Below, in pieces: positions 1 to 6,844 of a stretch of DNA of 9,009 bases; the stretch's first letter is position 1; each line of letters opens with the position of its first letter. Origin of the DNA: Campylobacterales bacterium (GTDB lineage Bacteria > Campylobacterota_A > Desulfurellia > JAADFJ01); the NCBI GenBank assembly GCA_027080125.1, contig JALWSW010000021.1:1-9009 (forward strand), written 5' to 3'. The notes under the pieces were generated by a model that was not told the DNA's origin, made no database searches, and saw nothing but the letters and a program-made list of their open reading frames with translations. The translations under genes were made by a program, and so were the position numbers.

Positions 1-1049
1 TCAACCTTTATCTTCTGAACCTTTACGCCCACAAGCTTACCATTCTCAACAACGAGCTCTTTTGGAGTAGCGGCAAACTGAAATTCGACCCCTTCCTCAG
101 ACGCTTCCTTCAGTTCTCTTTCGAATTTTTTAAAATCTGTAGATTCAAATAGCGTAATCAGTGTGACCTTGGCTCCTAATCGTCTGCATAATGCGGTAAC
201 ATCCAATGCTGATGCACCCCCCACAGCAACAACATCAGATCCCACATCCGGTTTTTTGCCGCTCTCGTATTGATACAAGAGCTCGGCTCCTGAAAACACT
301 CCTTTGGTGTTATCCAGTCCATCTATTCTGAGCTTGTTTGGCTTGTATGCGCCTATTGCCAGATAAATGGCATCAAAACCGTTTTTCAGTTCTTCAGAGG
401 TTATATCCTTGCCGATTGTCACACCACACCTGATTTTCACCCCCAGATCTTCAATCCTCTTGATTTCAGCATCAACAATAGATTTTGGAAGTCTGAATCC
501 GGGTATTCCATAACGCAGCAGTCCCCCAGGTTTTTGATGCTTTTCAAAAACCGTGACCTGAAACCCCCTTCTTGCAAGCTGATACGCGGCAGATAATCCC
601 GATGGCCCGCTTCCTATAACCGCAACCTTTTGATCCCTTGTTTCTTCGGTAAGCTTTGTAAGTTTAAGATTGTTCTTTATTGCCCAATCCCCAACATACA
701 TCTCACAGGCATTGATATTGACAGCTCCCTCTTTGAAATTTCTATTGCAGCCGGTGTCGGAGTTCTCGCACGGGTGAGGACATACTCTGCCGGTTGATGA
801 CGGAAACGGGTTTGTCTCGGCTATTATGCGGAACGCCCCGTTTAACGATTCTTCGATGCTTCTTTCGTAATCTTCAGCTTGGGCAATATACTGCAGAAAA
901 CCACGCACATCCTCGCCGTTTGGGCATTCATCCTGACACGGGGCTCTTTTTTCTACATATAACGGTCTCCATGGCGATTGCTCTGCAGCTACACTACTTG
1001 TCGCGGCAAAGTGCTTTTTTCTCTTTTTGACCTTACGTAGTACTGCCAT
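1..1049 (-). CDS. dsrL: DsrL, iron-sulfur flavoprotein NAD(P)H:acceptor oxidoreductase (N-terminal part, runs off left edge)
   Basis: Reading the minus strand from an ATG at 1049 gives 349 codons with no stop up to the window edge; characterised DsrL proteins are about 650 residues, so roughly the second half is missing. The protein resembles the glutamate synthase small subunit (GltD). A very basic start (MAVLRKVKKRKK) is followed by an N-terminal iron-sulfur region with Cys38, Cys42, Cys90, Cys94, Cys101 and Cys115. An FAD Rossmann motif (VIGSGPSG, 144-151) comes next, then a second nucleotide-binding fold with VAVGGASALD (274-283). In Allochromatium, DsrL binds DsrAB and links it to NADH. 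The ATG overlaps the dsrD stop (TAATG) and has no good Shine-Dalgarno, so translational coupling is likely. Position directly after dsrABD supports DsrL over an ordinary GltD. The second Rossmann motif has GGA where GltD usually has GGG, and no YRR motif follows; cofactor preference is therefore open. Confidence 0.88.
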   Translation of the reverse strand, partial: MAVLRKVKKRKKHFAATSSVAAEQSPWRPLYVEKRAPCQDECPNGEDVRGFLQYIAQAEDYERSIEESLNGAFRIIAETNPFPSSTGRVCPHPCENSDTGCNRNFKEGAVNINACEMYVGDWAIKNNLKLTKLTEETRDQKVAVIGSGPSGLSAAYQLARRGFQVTVFEKHQKPGGLLRYGIPGFRLPKSIVDAEIKRIEDLGVKIRCGVTIGKDITSEELKNGFDAIYLAIGAYKPNKLRIDGLDNTKGVFSGAELLYQYESGKKPDVGSDVVAVGGASALDVTALCRRLGAKVTLITLFESTDFKKFERELKEASEEGVEFQFAATPKELVVENGKLVGVKVQKIKV

Positions 1050-1303
1050 TATGTATTCGCCTTATCCGGAGGGTTTGCAAGAGTCAATGTAGTTTCAGCA
1101 CCGGCATAAAAATAGGTAAGTTTGCCTGAATCGACAAGTTTCTTAATAACGCTTTTTACATCCCTTTTTGTTGCGCCCTGATCGCTGAATGCGGAGGTTA
1201 CCTCTTTCACAACAGCAAGCGATTTGAACTTCTTCTTGCCGTAAAAATCGGTGATAAGCTTCATTATATAAGCGCTAATCTTGTCTTCTAAAGCCTTGTC
1301 CAT
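1049..1303 (-). CDS. dsrD: DsrD, small winged-helix protein of dissimilatory sulfite reduction
   Basis: This 84-residue protein has the DsrD length (Desulfovibrio DsrD is about 78) and its typical second half: a helix DVKSVIKKLVDSGKL (48-62) followed by a beta-wing with YFYAGAETTLTLA (64-76), which parallels the Desulfovibrio pattern of an EVKK helix, then YWSSGSTTM. DsrD is a winged-helix protein found mainly in sulfite/sulfate reducers and disproportionators, where it stimulates DsrAB activity; it is generally absent from sulfur oxidisers using the reverse pathway. It starts 12 bases after dsrB, and the gap contains AGGGGGT (1307-1313) as ribosome binding site. Its stop overlaps the dsrL start by one base, so all four dsr genes are one transcription unit. 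Identification rests on pattern and context; the N-terminal half is not distinctive by eye. Confidence 0.9.
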   Translation of the reverse strand: MDKALEDKISAYIMKLITDFYGKKKFKSLAVVKEVTSAFSDQGATKRDVKSVIKKLVDSGKLTYFYAGAETTLTLANPPDKANT

Positions 1304-1315
1304 GATACCCCCTAT

Positions 1316-2413
1316 TTACAGTCTTACATAGTTGGAATAGTTCATGGTTGTCTCACCCAGCCTGTAGTCATCGATATGATACTTCGTAAATTCAAATCCT
1401 GTTACTTTGAAGAAGTTAGGCCAACCAATTCTATCAATCCACTCTATAACGCGTTCTCCACGTTTTGCACCTTTTCTCCATGCTTCAACCACAGTCATCA
1501 CAGCTTTTACCGCTGTTGGCCATCTCGGCGGCTCATTGGGCATCCACGGTACAGCCAAACTGGCAAGACGCGGCTTTACTCTTGCATTGGAGATTTTTCC
1601 TCCAACCCATAGAGATAATCCATCATTTAGCGGATCGGCAATAGGCATAGCCGGACAAACCGAATAGCAGTTGCCGCAATAAACACACCGTTCCTCGTTA
1701 ACAGCAACTGAAGGTTTGCCATTGTAAGGCTTTGGGCTGATTGCATCAACCGGGCAGGCAGCAACGGTTCCTGGTATTTCGCATACACTGCGAATCTTAT
1801 CGTATTGAACCTTAGGAGGTCTTCTATGAAGCGCAATCAGTGCGACATCTGATGCGCCTACAGAACCGCACATATTTATGCAGCATGCAAAAGCCACCCT
1901 GAGTTTTGCAGGAAGCTCGTCTGATACATAGTATTTGTGAAGCTCATCCATTACCGCCTTGGTAACACCGTTGGCATCACCTGCTGAGGTATGACAATGA
2001 AGCCAGCCTTGCGTATGTATCATATTGCCAACCGAACCTGCCATACCGCCGACCGGAAACCCTTCATCGGTCAAGTCCTTTATCAATGGTTCTATATTTT
2101 CTTCATTATCCAAAAGAAATTCGATACTGTTTCTTGAGGTGAACCTTAGATATCCACCGGCATATTTATCAGCCAGGTCAGCCAACAGCCTTGTTGTTGT
2201 TGTGCTTGTTTCACGTGTGCCACCGCATCTTACGGTATAAACCTTCTCTCCGCTTTCAGACACATGAACCATAACACCGGGTTTTAGTATCTCATGATAT
2301 TTCCATTTACCGTAATTTCTCTGCACTATAGGTGGCAAAAACGGCCAATACTCCGGCGGTCCAAAATCGGTTAACTGTTCAGGCTCTTTTACGGTTTCAG
2401 CTAAACTCGGCAT
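1316..2413 (-). CDS. dsrB: Dissimilatory sulfite reductase beta subunit
   Basis: At 365 residues this is a full-length DsrB. With DsrA it forms the cytoplasmic alpha2beta2 enzyme that interconverts sulfite and sulfide-level sulfur, normally delivered on DsrC. The [4Fe-4S]-sirohaem ligands are all visible: Cys140 in GWLHCHT, then Cys177, Cys178 and Cys182 in ACCINMCG. A ferredoxin-type insert follows, with Cys220 (ACPVDAI) and CVYCGNCYSVCP (Cys243, 246, 249, 253). The N-terminal DFGPPEYWPFLPPIVQRNYG and the RFTSRNSIEFLL stretch are also characteristic. The start is set by GGGAGG (2418-2423) four bases upstream. It lies 49 bases after dsrA with no hairpin or promoter seen in the gap, so co-transcription is expected. 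Nothing appears truncated. Whether the enzyme is of reductive or oxidative type needs a DsrAB tree; the neighbouring dsrD argues for the reductive or disproportionating side. Confidence 0.97.
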   Translation of the reverse strand: MPSLAETVKEPEQLTDFGPPEYWPFLPPIVQRNYGKWKYHEILKPGVMVHVSESGEKVYTVRCGGTRETSTTTTRLLADLADKYAGGYLRFTSRNSIEFLLDNEENIEPLIKDLTDEGFPVGGMAGSVGNMIHTQGWLHCHTSAGDANGVTKAVMDELHKYYVSDELPAKLRVAFACCINMCGSVGASDVALIALHRRPPKVQYDKIRSVCEIPGTVAACPVDAISPKPYNGKPSVAVNEERCVYCGNCYSVCPAMPIADPLNDGLSLWVGGKISNARVKPRLASLAVPWMPNEPPRWPTAVKAVMTVVEAWRKGAKRGERVIEWIDRIGWPNFFKVTGFEFTKYHIDDYRLGETTMNYSNYVRL

Positions 2414-2462
2414 AATTCCTCCCTCTGATTTGTTGATTTTCTAAAACTTCTGATTTGACTAT

Positions 2463-3704
2463 TCATTCTTCCTGTTCTTCCTCTTCACCCTCTTCTTCGT
2501 AATATTCCTCAAAATCGATGAACGGATTTTGTCTTGGGAATGCAATCATCTCAGGAATCGGATCAAGACCTATCTCCTCAAGGAAATTTCCTATACCTAT
2601 TCGCTGGATTAGTTCTCCCACTCTTTCTCTGGATGCGCCGTTCTCATCCCAGAATTCCCAAATTCTATCCAGCAATTCCGTAAGGAACGGATAGCCCTCC
2701 TTTTTGTCCTTTTCAATATCATAGAACGGAACCAGGACGAATCCTAAGCGTGCCCCTACAGTCATTGTAACTTTTCCACCAAAACGTATCTGAGCTCCGC
2801 GAACAACTCCCGGTCTCAATGCTTTTGGCATCATATTGATGCAGTGCATGCATTTTACGCAGTTGGAATCATCGATCACCATACCGTTTTTCTCATCATA
2901 AGACATGCATTTGGTCGGACATTTGTATATCACATCTTCCCAAATATTCATCTTTTCTGCGTATTTCTTAACAGCGTCCTGATCTATTCTGATATTGTCT
3001 TTCCAGACACCGACAAAGGAGAGGTCGGATCTCACCCCCGAGCAGTCGCAATCATTGGGGCAGCCGGAGAATTTGGTCTTCCATTTGTAGTTGAACATTG
3101 GTCTGTGCAGTTCGTCCTGATAATGTTCTACAAAATCCTGACATGCGCGAAGTGTATCAAACATCGCCCATTCACATCTTGCAGGTCCAATACAGGCAGA
3201 TGGCGTTCTTACTCCTGAACCTCCACCTCCCAGATCAAAATGTATCTTTCTGAGTTCGGCAAACATCGGATCAAGCTCATCTGTTCTGGTTCCCAATGTC
3301 TGTATATCTCCTGAGGATGCGTGAAAATCAAACAGTCCGCCCGCATACTTGTCGCAAATATCTGCAAGTTTTCTTAAAACCTCGGATGTGTAGAAATAAC
3401 CTTGCGTCTGACCAATTCTGACCGTATGATACTCTTTGCATCCCGGAAATTTCTCAGGCATAGCAGAAAATCTTGCAGTTATTCCGGTGCCATATCCGGT
3501 AACACCTGCCATACCGCCGTGCTTCCAGTGATTTACATTGTCTTTGTAGGATTGCTCAAGTTGCCCCAAAAGATCTTCGGTTCTCGGGCTTGTGGTGGCG
3601 CATCTTTCAAGTTCTCTTACAAAGCTGGGCCATGGACCTTCTTTCAGCTGATCTAATAAAGGCGTTTCCCATTTTTTGCCTTTCTTAGCAGTCTCATTAC
3701 TCAT
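2463..3704 (-). CDS. dsrA: Dissimilatory sulfite reductase alpha subunit
   Basis: A 413-residue DsrA, the partner of the adjacent DsrB. The sirohaem-[4Fe-4S] motif is intact: Cys171 and Cys177 in ACIGPARCEW (C-x5-C), Cys215 and Cys219 in GCPNDCDC (C-x3-C). The ferredoxin domain follows, with Cys262, Cys266 (KCPTKCM) and CVKCMHC (Cys282, 285, 288). HASSGDIQTLGT and DLGGGGSGVRTPS are further DsrA signatures. The frame stays open upstream to a TTG at 3755, but the ATG at 3704 is preferred because AAAAGGGGGTAAG sits just before it (G-run 3709-3713). The C-terminus is unusual: after the normal end region the last 15 residues contain 11 glutamates (399-413). A strong promoter lies about 100 bases upstream, making this the first gene of dsrABDL. 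Confidence 0.97.
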   Translation of the reverse strand: MSNETAKKGKKWETPLLDQLKEGPWPSFVRELERCATTSPRTEDLLGQLEQSYKDNVNHWKHGGMAGVTGYGTGITARFSAMPEKFPGCKEYHTVRIGQTQGYFYTSEVLRKLADICDKYAGGLFDFHASSGDIQTLGTRTDELDPMFAELRKIHFDLGGGGSGVRTPSACIGPARCEWAMFDTLRACQDFVEHYQDELHRPMFNYKWKTKFSGCPNDCDCSGVRSDLSFVGVWKDNIRIDQDAVKKYAEKMNIWEDVIYKCPTKCMSYDEKNGMVIDDSNCVKCMHCINMMPKALRPGVVRGAQIRFGGKVTMTVGARLGFVLVPFYDIEKDKKEGYPFLTELLDRIWEFWDENGASRERVGELIQRIGIGNFLEEIGLDPIPEMIAFPRQNPFIDFEEYYEEEGEEEEQEE

Positions 3705-3707
3705 CTT

Positions 3708-3714
3708 ACCCCCT
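3708..3714 (-). promoter_or_regulatory. Ribosome binding site deciding the dsrA start
   Basis: On the minus strand the sequence AGGGGGT lies four bases before the ATG at 3704. It can pair with the 16S tail ACCUCCU with a single G-U wobble. This supports the 413-residue form of DsrA over a longer TTG-initiated form. The same G5 core precedes dsrD, the multihaem cytochrome, fccB and the thioredoxin-like gene. Confidence 0.7.
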
Positions 3715-3806
3715 TTTAAAATTTTGTAATTGATAAATAAATAACCTTTCCCCAACTGTTTTTACCTAAGATTTACAAGTTCCACCCCCCTGAATATTGA
3801 TTTTTT

Positions 3807-3825
3807 TAGTTTATACCATAAACTA
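3807..3825. promoter_or_regulatory. Palindromic candidate operator over the dsr -10 box
   Basis: TAGTTTAT-ACC-ATAAACTA is a perfect 8+8 bp inverted repeat with a three-base centre. It covers the -10 hexamer and part of the spacer of the dsr promoter. That position suits a dimeric repressor blocking RNA polymerase. Its central TATACCATAA (3812-3821) recurs exactly in the fccB promoter region (8265-8274). The binding protein is unknown; AT-rich DNA raises the chance of accidental palindromes, but a perfect 16-base match at this site is notable. Confidence 0.5.
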
Positions 3826-3838
3826 TTTATGATGTCAA
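3810..3838 (-). promoter_or_regulatory. Sigma70-type promoter of the dsr operon
   Basis: On the minus strand TTGACA (3833-3838) is followed after exactly 17 bases by TATAAA (3810-3815), close to the housekeeping consensus. Transcription would start near 3803, leaving an untranslated leader of about 100 bases before dsrA. The leader holds G-runs at 3785-3790, 3750-3753 and 3709-3713; I see no strong hairpin or recognisable riboswitch in it. The -10 box lies inside a palindrome (3807-3825), so an otherwise strong promoter may be repressed. Confidence 0.75.
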
Positions 3839-3857
3839 GGTTTTTATGAAACTTTTT

Positions 3858-3863
3858 TATAAT
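3858..3863 (+). promoter_or_regulatory. Candidate -10 box for the divergent 115-residue gene
   Basis: A perfect TATAAT lies about 33 bases before the ATG at 3896. No good -35 box is seen 16-18 bases upstream, where the sequence is TCAAGG-like. The region would overlap the -35 end of the opposite dsr promoter, so the two promoters would sit back to back. Given the AT-richness this is only a suggestion. Confidence 0.3.
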
Positions 3864-3895
3864 TTTTATACAAAGCAGTTACAATAGGAGCCGAT

Positions 3896-4243
3896 ATGAA
3901 ATTAAACTACGATATAAAACTGATTGAACAGATGACGGGATTTGATAAAGATAAAATCTATCTGCTTACAGAATATTTTTCGACACTTCCGCTTTTTGGA
4001 AAAATTGAAGTGTTCTGTAAAATGAAAGAAATAGAAGAGGAAAACGAAGGGGGATTTTTTCTTCAGCACTACAATATCAAGATTGTGGGCGAATATCGAT
4101 ATTCACTTTTTATTCTTGCTTTGGACAGCTTATATCAGTTTGAGAGAAACCGATATTCGAAAAAAAAGGTATCCAGCTATTCACGCAGAAAACTTGAAAA
4201 ATTGAGACAACTAAGAGAGATGGAAAAGTCGGAAAGTTCATAA
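3896..4243 (+). CDS. Hypothetical 115-residue protein divergent from the dsr operon
   Basis: This is the only supported gene on the plus strand. The ATG follows TAGGAG (3885-3890) with a five-base gap, a good ribosome binding site. I do not recognise the family. There is no signal peptide, no CxxC or CxxCH motif and one cysteine (Cys41). The N-terminal two thirds look globular and probably helical. A hydrophobic stretch LFILALDSLY (71-80) is followed by a strongly basic tail rich in Lys, Arg and Ser (about 84-108), which could bind nucleic acid. No helix-turn-helix is obvious. It is transcribed away from dsrA across a shared intergenic region with a palindrome, a layout often seen for local regulators, but that role is only a guess. 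It is followed by a hairpin terminator and faces the cytochrome gene. Confidence 0.7.
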   Translation: MKLNYDIKLIEQMTGFDKDKIYLLTEYFSTLPLFGKIEVFCKMKEIEEENEGGFFLQHYNIKIVGEYRYSLFILALDSLYQFERNRYSKKKVSSYSRRKLEKLRQLREMEKSESS

Positions 4244-4282
4244 AATTCTGTTAACTTGGGTTTGATACAGATTTAAAGGTAA

Positions 4283-4306
4283 GTAGCGGATGATTTCATC
4301 CGCTAC
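4283..4306. terminator. Perfect 11-bp hairpin between convergent genes
   Basis: GTAGCGGATGA (4283-4293) and TCATCCGCTAC (4296-4306) are perfect inverted complements two bases apart; a realistic RNA stem is 10 bp with a four-base loop. It lies 40 bases after the stop of the 115-residue gene and 21 bases after the stop of the multihaem cytochrome gene on the other strand. The U-tract is imperfect: on the plus strand T6 comes only at 4324-4329, and on the minus strand the stem is followed by TTACCTTTAAAT. It probably serves as a bidirectional terminator or 3' stabilising structure. Confidence 0.7.
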
Positions 4307-4327
4307 CAGCAAACAATATCCCGTTTT

Positions 4328-6733
4328 TTATTTCCAGCCGATTTTTACTATGTTGCTTGAAAGTCTGTAAGGATATTTTGATATTAGCTCTTTAATCGAA
4401 AGTTTTTGATCCCCCTCTCGCATAAAATGAATTAATGTTACCGAAGCCCAATAGTCGCCGGCATATTTTGTGCCTTCCAACTGAACGGGAACGCCATTTT
4501 CATTTACGGTGTGACAAGCCACGCAGGTTACAGGTCCGGCATACTCCTTGTCAGGACTATATTGCAATGCCTGCTCATGTGTTGTCAGGTCAACGGTTCG
4601 ATTAGGTCCGTCATAACGGGTCGGATAAAGTCCGTGTATGGATTCGTGACACGACTGACAAGCTAACGCTCCGTGTGCCTTTGAATAACGATATAGCGAT
4701 AATTTATTCGGTTGATCTATGGGGAAGTATTTTCCTCCCATGCTTTCCACAAACGGAGCGATATGACAATCTGCGCAATGCGGTTCTGAGGCAGAGAGCC
4801 ACCAGTCATTACCTCCTGAAGCAACACTGTATGGCACAGGTTTTCCTCTCTTGTAGTTCCACGGTTTAAGCACCAGTTTGCCAGGTCTGCCTATATTTTT
4901 GACCAATACGGCTGAGGTGTGTCCCGTGTAGTATTTATCCACATCATTTTCGCTTTTTGTAGCCTTGGGATCGGCTAATGCGATAAATTTCTTTATGCTT
5001 CCGTCTGCAACTGTGCGTATGATTCTGCTCAGATTTTTGTTGCGCAGTGTTTTTCCTTTTTCTTCCTGGGCACTGATCAAATTATCGGCACGATACAATT
5101 TTTGAGAAAGCGGAGAGTGACAGTTTGTGCAATACAATCCTCTCATCTTTGCTCTTGACAACAATGCACCGTTTTCATCCCTCAGGCTTACATCTTTATA
5201 CATAAATTTTCCGATGGAGTTGAGAAAGAACGGAGGTTTAACATCAGGATTTGTGTGAGCATCGCGCCTGAGATAGCATCCTCCTCCGCTTATCCGTACA
5301 TCGCTGTCTGAAAATCGCGCATTACCATAGCGGTCCGTTACGCGATACGGATTGGTGTCATCATTCATAGCCGGTTCTTGAAAATGAGATGGATGACATG
5401 CCTGGCATGATTGTGTTCTTCCGGCTGCATCCGGCATAGGTACAACCTTCAGATGAAAACCGTGAATCGCTTCAGTTAAAGGCTTCGCCTTTTCCACCTT
5501 ATATCCTGAAGTATATGGTCTTGGCGTTTGAAGGTTGCCTGAAATATTATCGCCATGGCAATCCGCACAGTTTACCGCACCAACAGAACCTAATCTATTG
5601 TATGGACTGGTTGGATTGTAGTGAGCTAAAAATTTTGTGCCGCTCAAAAGATCGTGCAGTGAAAGGATATTTATTGAAGCTTCTGCCAGACGCGCCATAT
5701 ATTCACTCTCGTCAGGATATTTCTTCCAGTAGTTGTATTCCTCGTCAGAATATTTCAGTCCTGCAGCACGTGCCGCATTAGCCGCTATGCCATTTCGTGA
5801 ATGACATGCATAACAATTGGGTATATCAACCGGATTTGTGCCGAAATATCTCACAATATGGCCGTTTTCCATTATCGGATTGCCGTCTGCGTCCCTCAAC
5901 TCCACCACCGATTTTTGGAACGGCTGAAAATCTTTCTGGGTTATGGAACGCAACGAACCTTTTCTGGTCGAATCATTGAAAGCAGTTAAAGGCAGACCCA
6001 GCGCGTCCCATATATAAGAAGCCGTAAGCGTGAGCTTGAGATTTTTTACCTGAGGTACCATTGTGTCGGTCATTACTATATCTCCGCCATCTCTGCCCGC
6101 ATATTCCATATTGCCGCCAAAAAGGGCTTTACCGCTTGGACCGCTGTCTATATTTACTCTTAATTTTGGACCACCGATATATATGCGATCTTTCTTTGTG
6201 GCGCCTTTGGGCACTGTTCCTTTCAGATCTTTATACACAAACAGATGCTTCCAAACATAATTAGGCATGGTATCACCCGGATCTCCCATTCTCCCGTTAC
6301 CATTATTGTCTTTGCTGACATTCCAGTATCGCATCTTGTTGCCTTCGCTGTAGGAGTTGTCAGCCACGAAATAATGAAGTTTAACCTTGTCATCTGGCGT
6401 CAGAAATGTTGGAAGTTTTCCATTGGAGCCTGACTTAATAGCTTGCGCCTGAATAGAATTATATGGCGGTATTACGCAGCAATAGCTGATGTCAAAACCT
6501 ACACAATGCATCCCCAGTTCATAATTTATCATAACATTATACATGTTTACAGGTTCGTAAGCCTTGATAGATTTTCCATTTACCCTCAGGTTTATCTGCT
6601 TTAGCAGGTTAAAATTATATGGTGGAGTTTTATCGTATATTTTTGAGTATGACTTTGATAAGTTAAAAAAGCCCACGCCGAAGATTAGCATTGCAAACAA
6701 TATTGTAAATTTCACAACCCTCTTCCAATTCAT
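4328..6733 (-). CDS. Exported heptahaem c-type cytochrome, likely electron partner of the FccB-like protein
   Basis: An 801-residue protein with a hydrophobic N-terminal segment (about residues 8-24) after MNWKRVVK, acting as a signal peptide or membrane anchor. Seven CxxCH haem sites start at Cys307, 389, 443, 535, 653, 692 and 737. GGGCYLRRDAH (483-493) lies between the third and fourth haems and could be a degenerate site, but it lacks a CxxCH. The first 300 residues carry no haem motif but have a distinctive block, YELGMHC (71-77) to SYCCVIPPYN (83-92), with three cysteines and a histidine, which I cannot assign to a named family. Several spare histidines (for example 360, 371, 424, 427, 605, 687, 700) could be distal ligands. 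The start follows AAGGGGG (6740-6746). It lies 111 bases after fccB with no clear promoter between, so an operon is likely. A periplasmic electron wire taking electrons from sulfide oxidation is inferred from context; an independent oxidoreductase is also possible. Confidence 0.92.
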   Translation of the reverse strand: MNWKRVVKFTILFAMLIFGVGFFNLSKSYSKIYDKTPPYNFNLLKQINLRVNGKSIKAYEPVNMYNVMINYELGMHCVGFDISYCCVIPPYNSIQAQAIKSGSNGKLPTFLTPDDKVKLHYFVADNSYSEGNKMRYWNVSKDNNGNGRMGDPGDTMPNYVWKHLFVYKDLKGTVPKGATKKDRIYIGGPKLRVNIDSGPSGKALFGGNMEYAGRDGGDIVMTDTMVPQVKNLKLTLTASYIWDALGLPLTAFNDSTRKGSLRSITQKDFQPFQKSVVELRDADGNPIMENGHIVRYFGTNPVDIPNCYACHSRNGIAANAARAAGLKYSDEEYNYWKKYPDESEYMARLAEASINILSLHDLLSGTKFLAHYNPTSPYNRLGSVGAVNCADCHGDNISGNLQTPRPYTSGYKVEKAKPLTEAIHGFHLKVVPMPDAAGRTQSCQACHPSHFQEPAMNDDTNPYRVTDRYGNARFSDSDVRISGGGCYLRRDAHTNPDVKPPFFLNSIGKFMYKDVSLRDENGALLSRAKMRGLYCTNCHSPLSQKLYRADNLISAQEEKGKTLRNKNLSRIIRTVADGSIKKFIALADPKATKSENDVDKYYTGHTSAVLVKNIGRPGKLVLKPWNYKRGKPVPYSVASGGNDWWLSASEPHCADCHIAPFVESMGGKYFPIDQPNKLSLYRYSKAHGALACQSCHESIHGLYPTRYDGPNRTVDLTTHEQALQYSPDKEYAGPVTCVACHTVNENGVPVQLEGTKYAGDYWASVTLIHFMREGDQKLSIKELISKYPYRLSSNIVKIGWK

Positions 6734-6787
6734 TTGTTACCCCCTTGCTTTAAAATATTTCCGATCTGCCTAACCTTCTTTATTGAA

Positions 6788-6802
6788 CTATTTTTTTTCC
6801 AT
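6788..6802 (-). other. Four-codon ORF (M-E-K-K-stop) behind the strongest Shine-Dalgarno in the window
   Basis: Within the fccB-cytochrome gap the minus strand reads ATG GAA AAA AAA TAG. The ATG follows AGGAGGTG (6807-6814) with a five-base gap, the best match to the anti-Shine-Dalgarno sequence seen here. The ORF ends just after an A8 run (6791-6798). One base fewer in that run would open a 23-codon ORF ending in the ATGA overlap at the cytochrome start. It may be a translated leader, the product of programmed slippage, a sequencing error hiding a small gene, or a relic. Confidence 0.4.
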
Positions 6803-6806
6803 ATTT

Positions 6807-6814
6807 CACCTCCT
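6807..6814 (-). promoter_or_regulatory. Consensus Shine-Dalgarno not attached to a long gene
   Basis: AGGAGGTG on the minus strand matches the 16S 3' end fully, unlike the G5-type sites used elsewhere in this window. It lies 73 bases before the cytochrome ATG, too far to serve it directly, and instead precedes the four-codon ORF at 6788-6802. Confidence 0.5.
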
Positions 6815-6844
6815 GCCTTTGTTTTATCGAATCGGAATTGTAGG

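Noticed and set aside
2844..3218. 124-codon plus-strand open frame
   Set aside because: It is fully antisense to dsrA, has no ribosome binding site and no recognisable protein features; the DsrA motifs in this stretch are unmistakable.
3702..3755. Longer DsrA starting at TTG 3755 with 17 extra residues
   Set aside because: The ATG at 3704 has a well-spaced ribosome binding site, and the extra residues are encoded by AT-rich leader sequence containing that site.
3704..3803. G-quadruplex or riboswitch in the dsrA leader
   Set aside because: Only three separate G-runs of four or more are present, and I see no strong stem or known riboswitch core.
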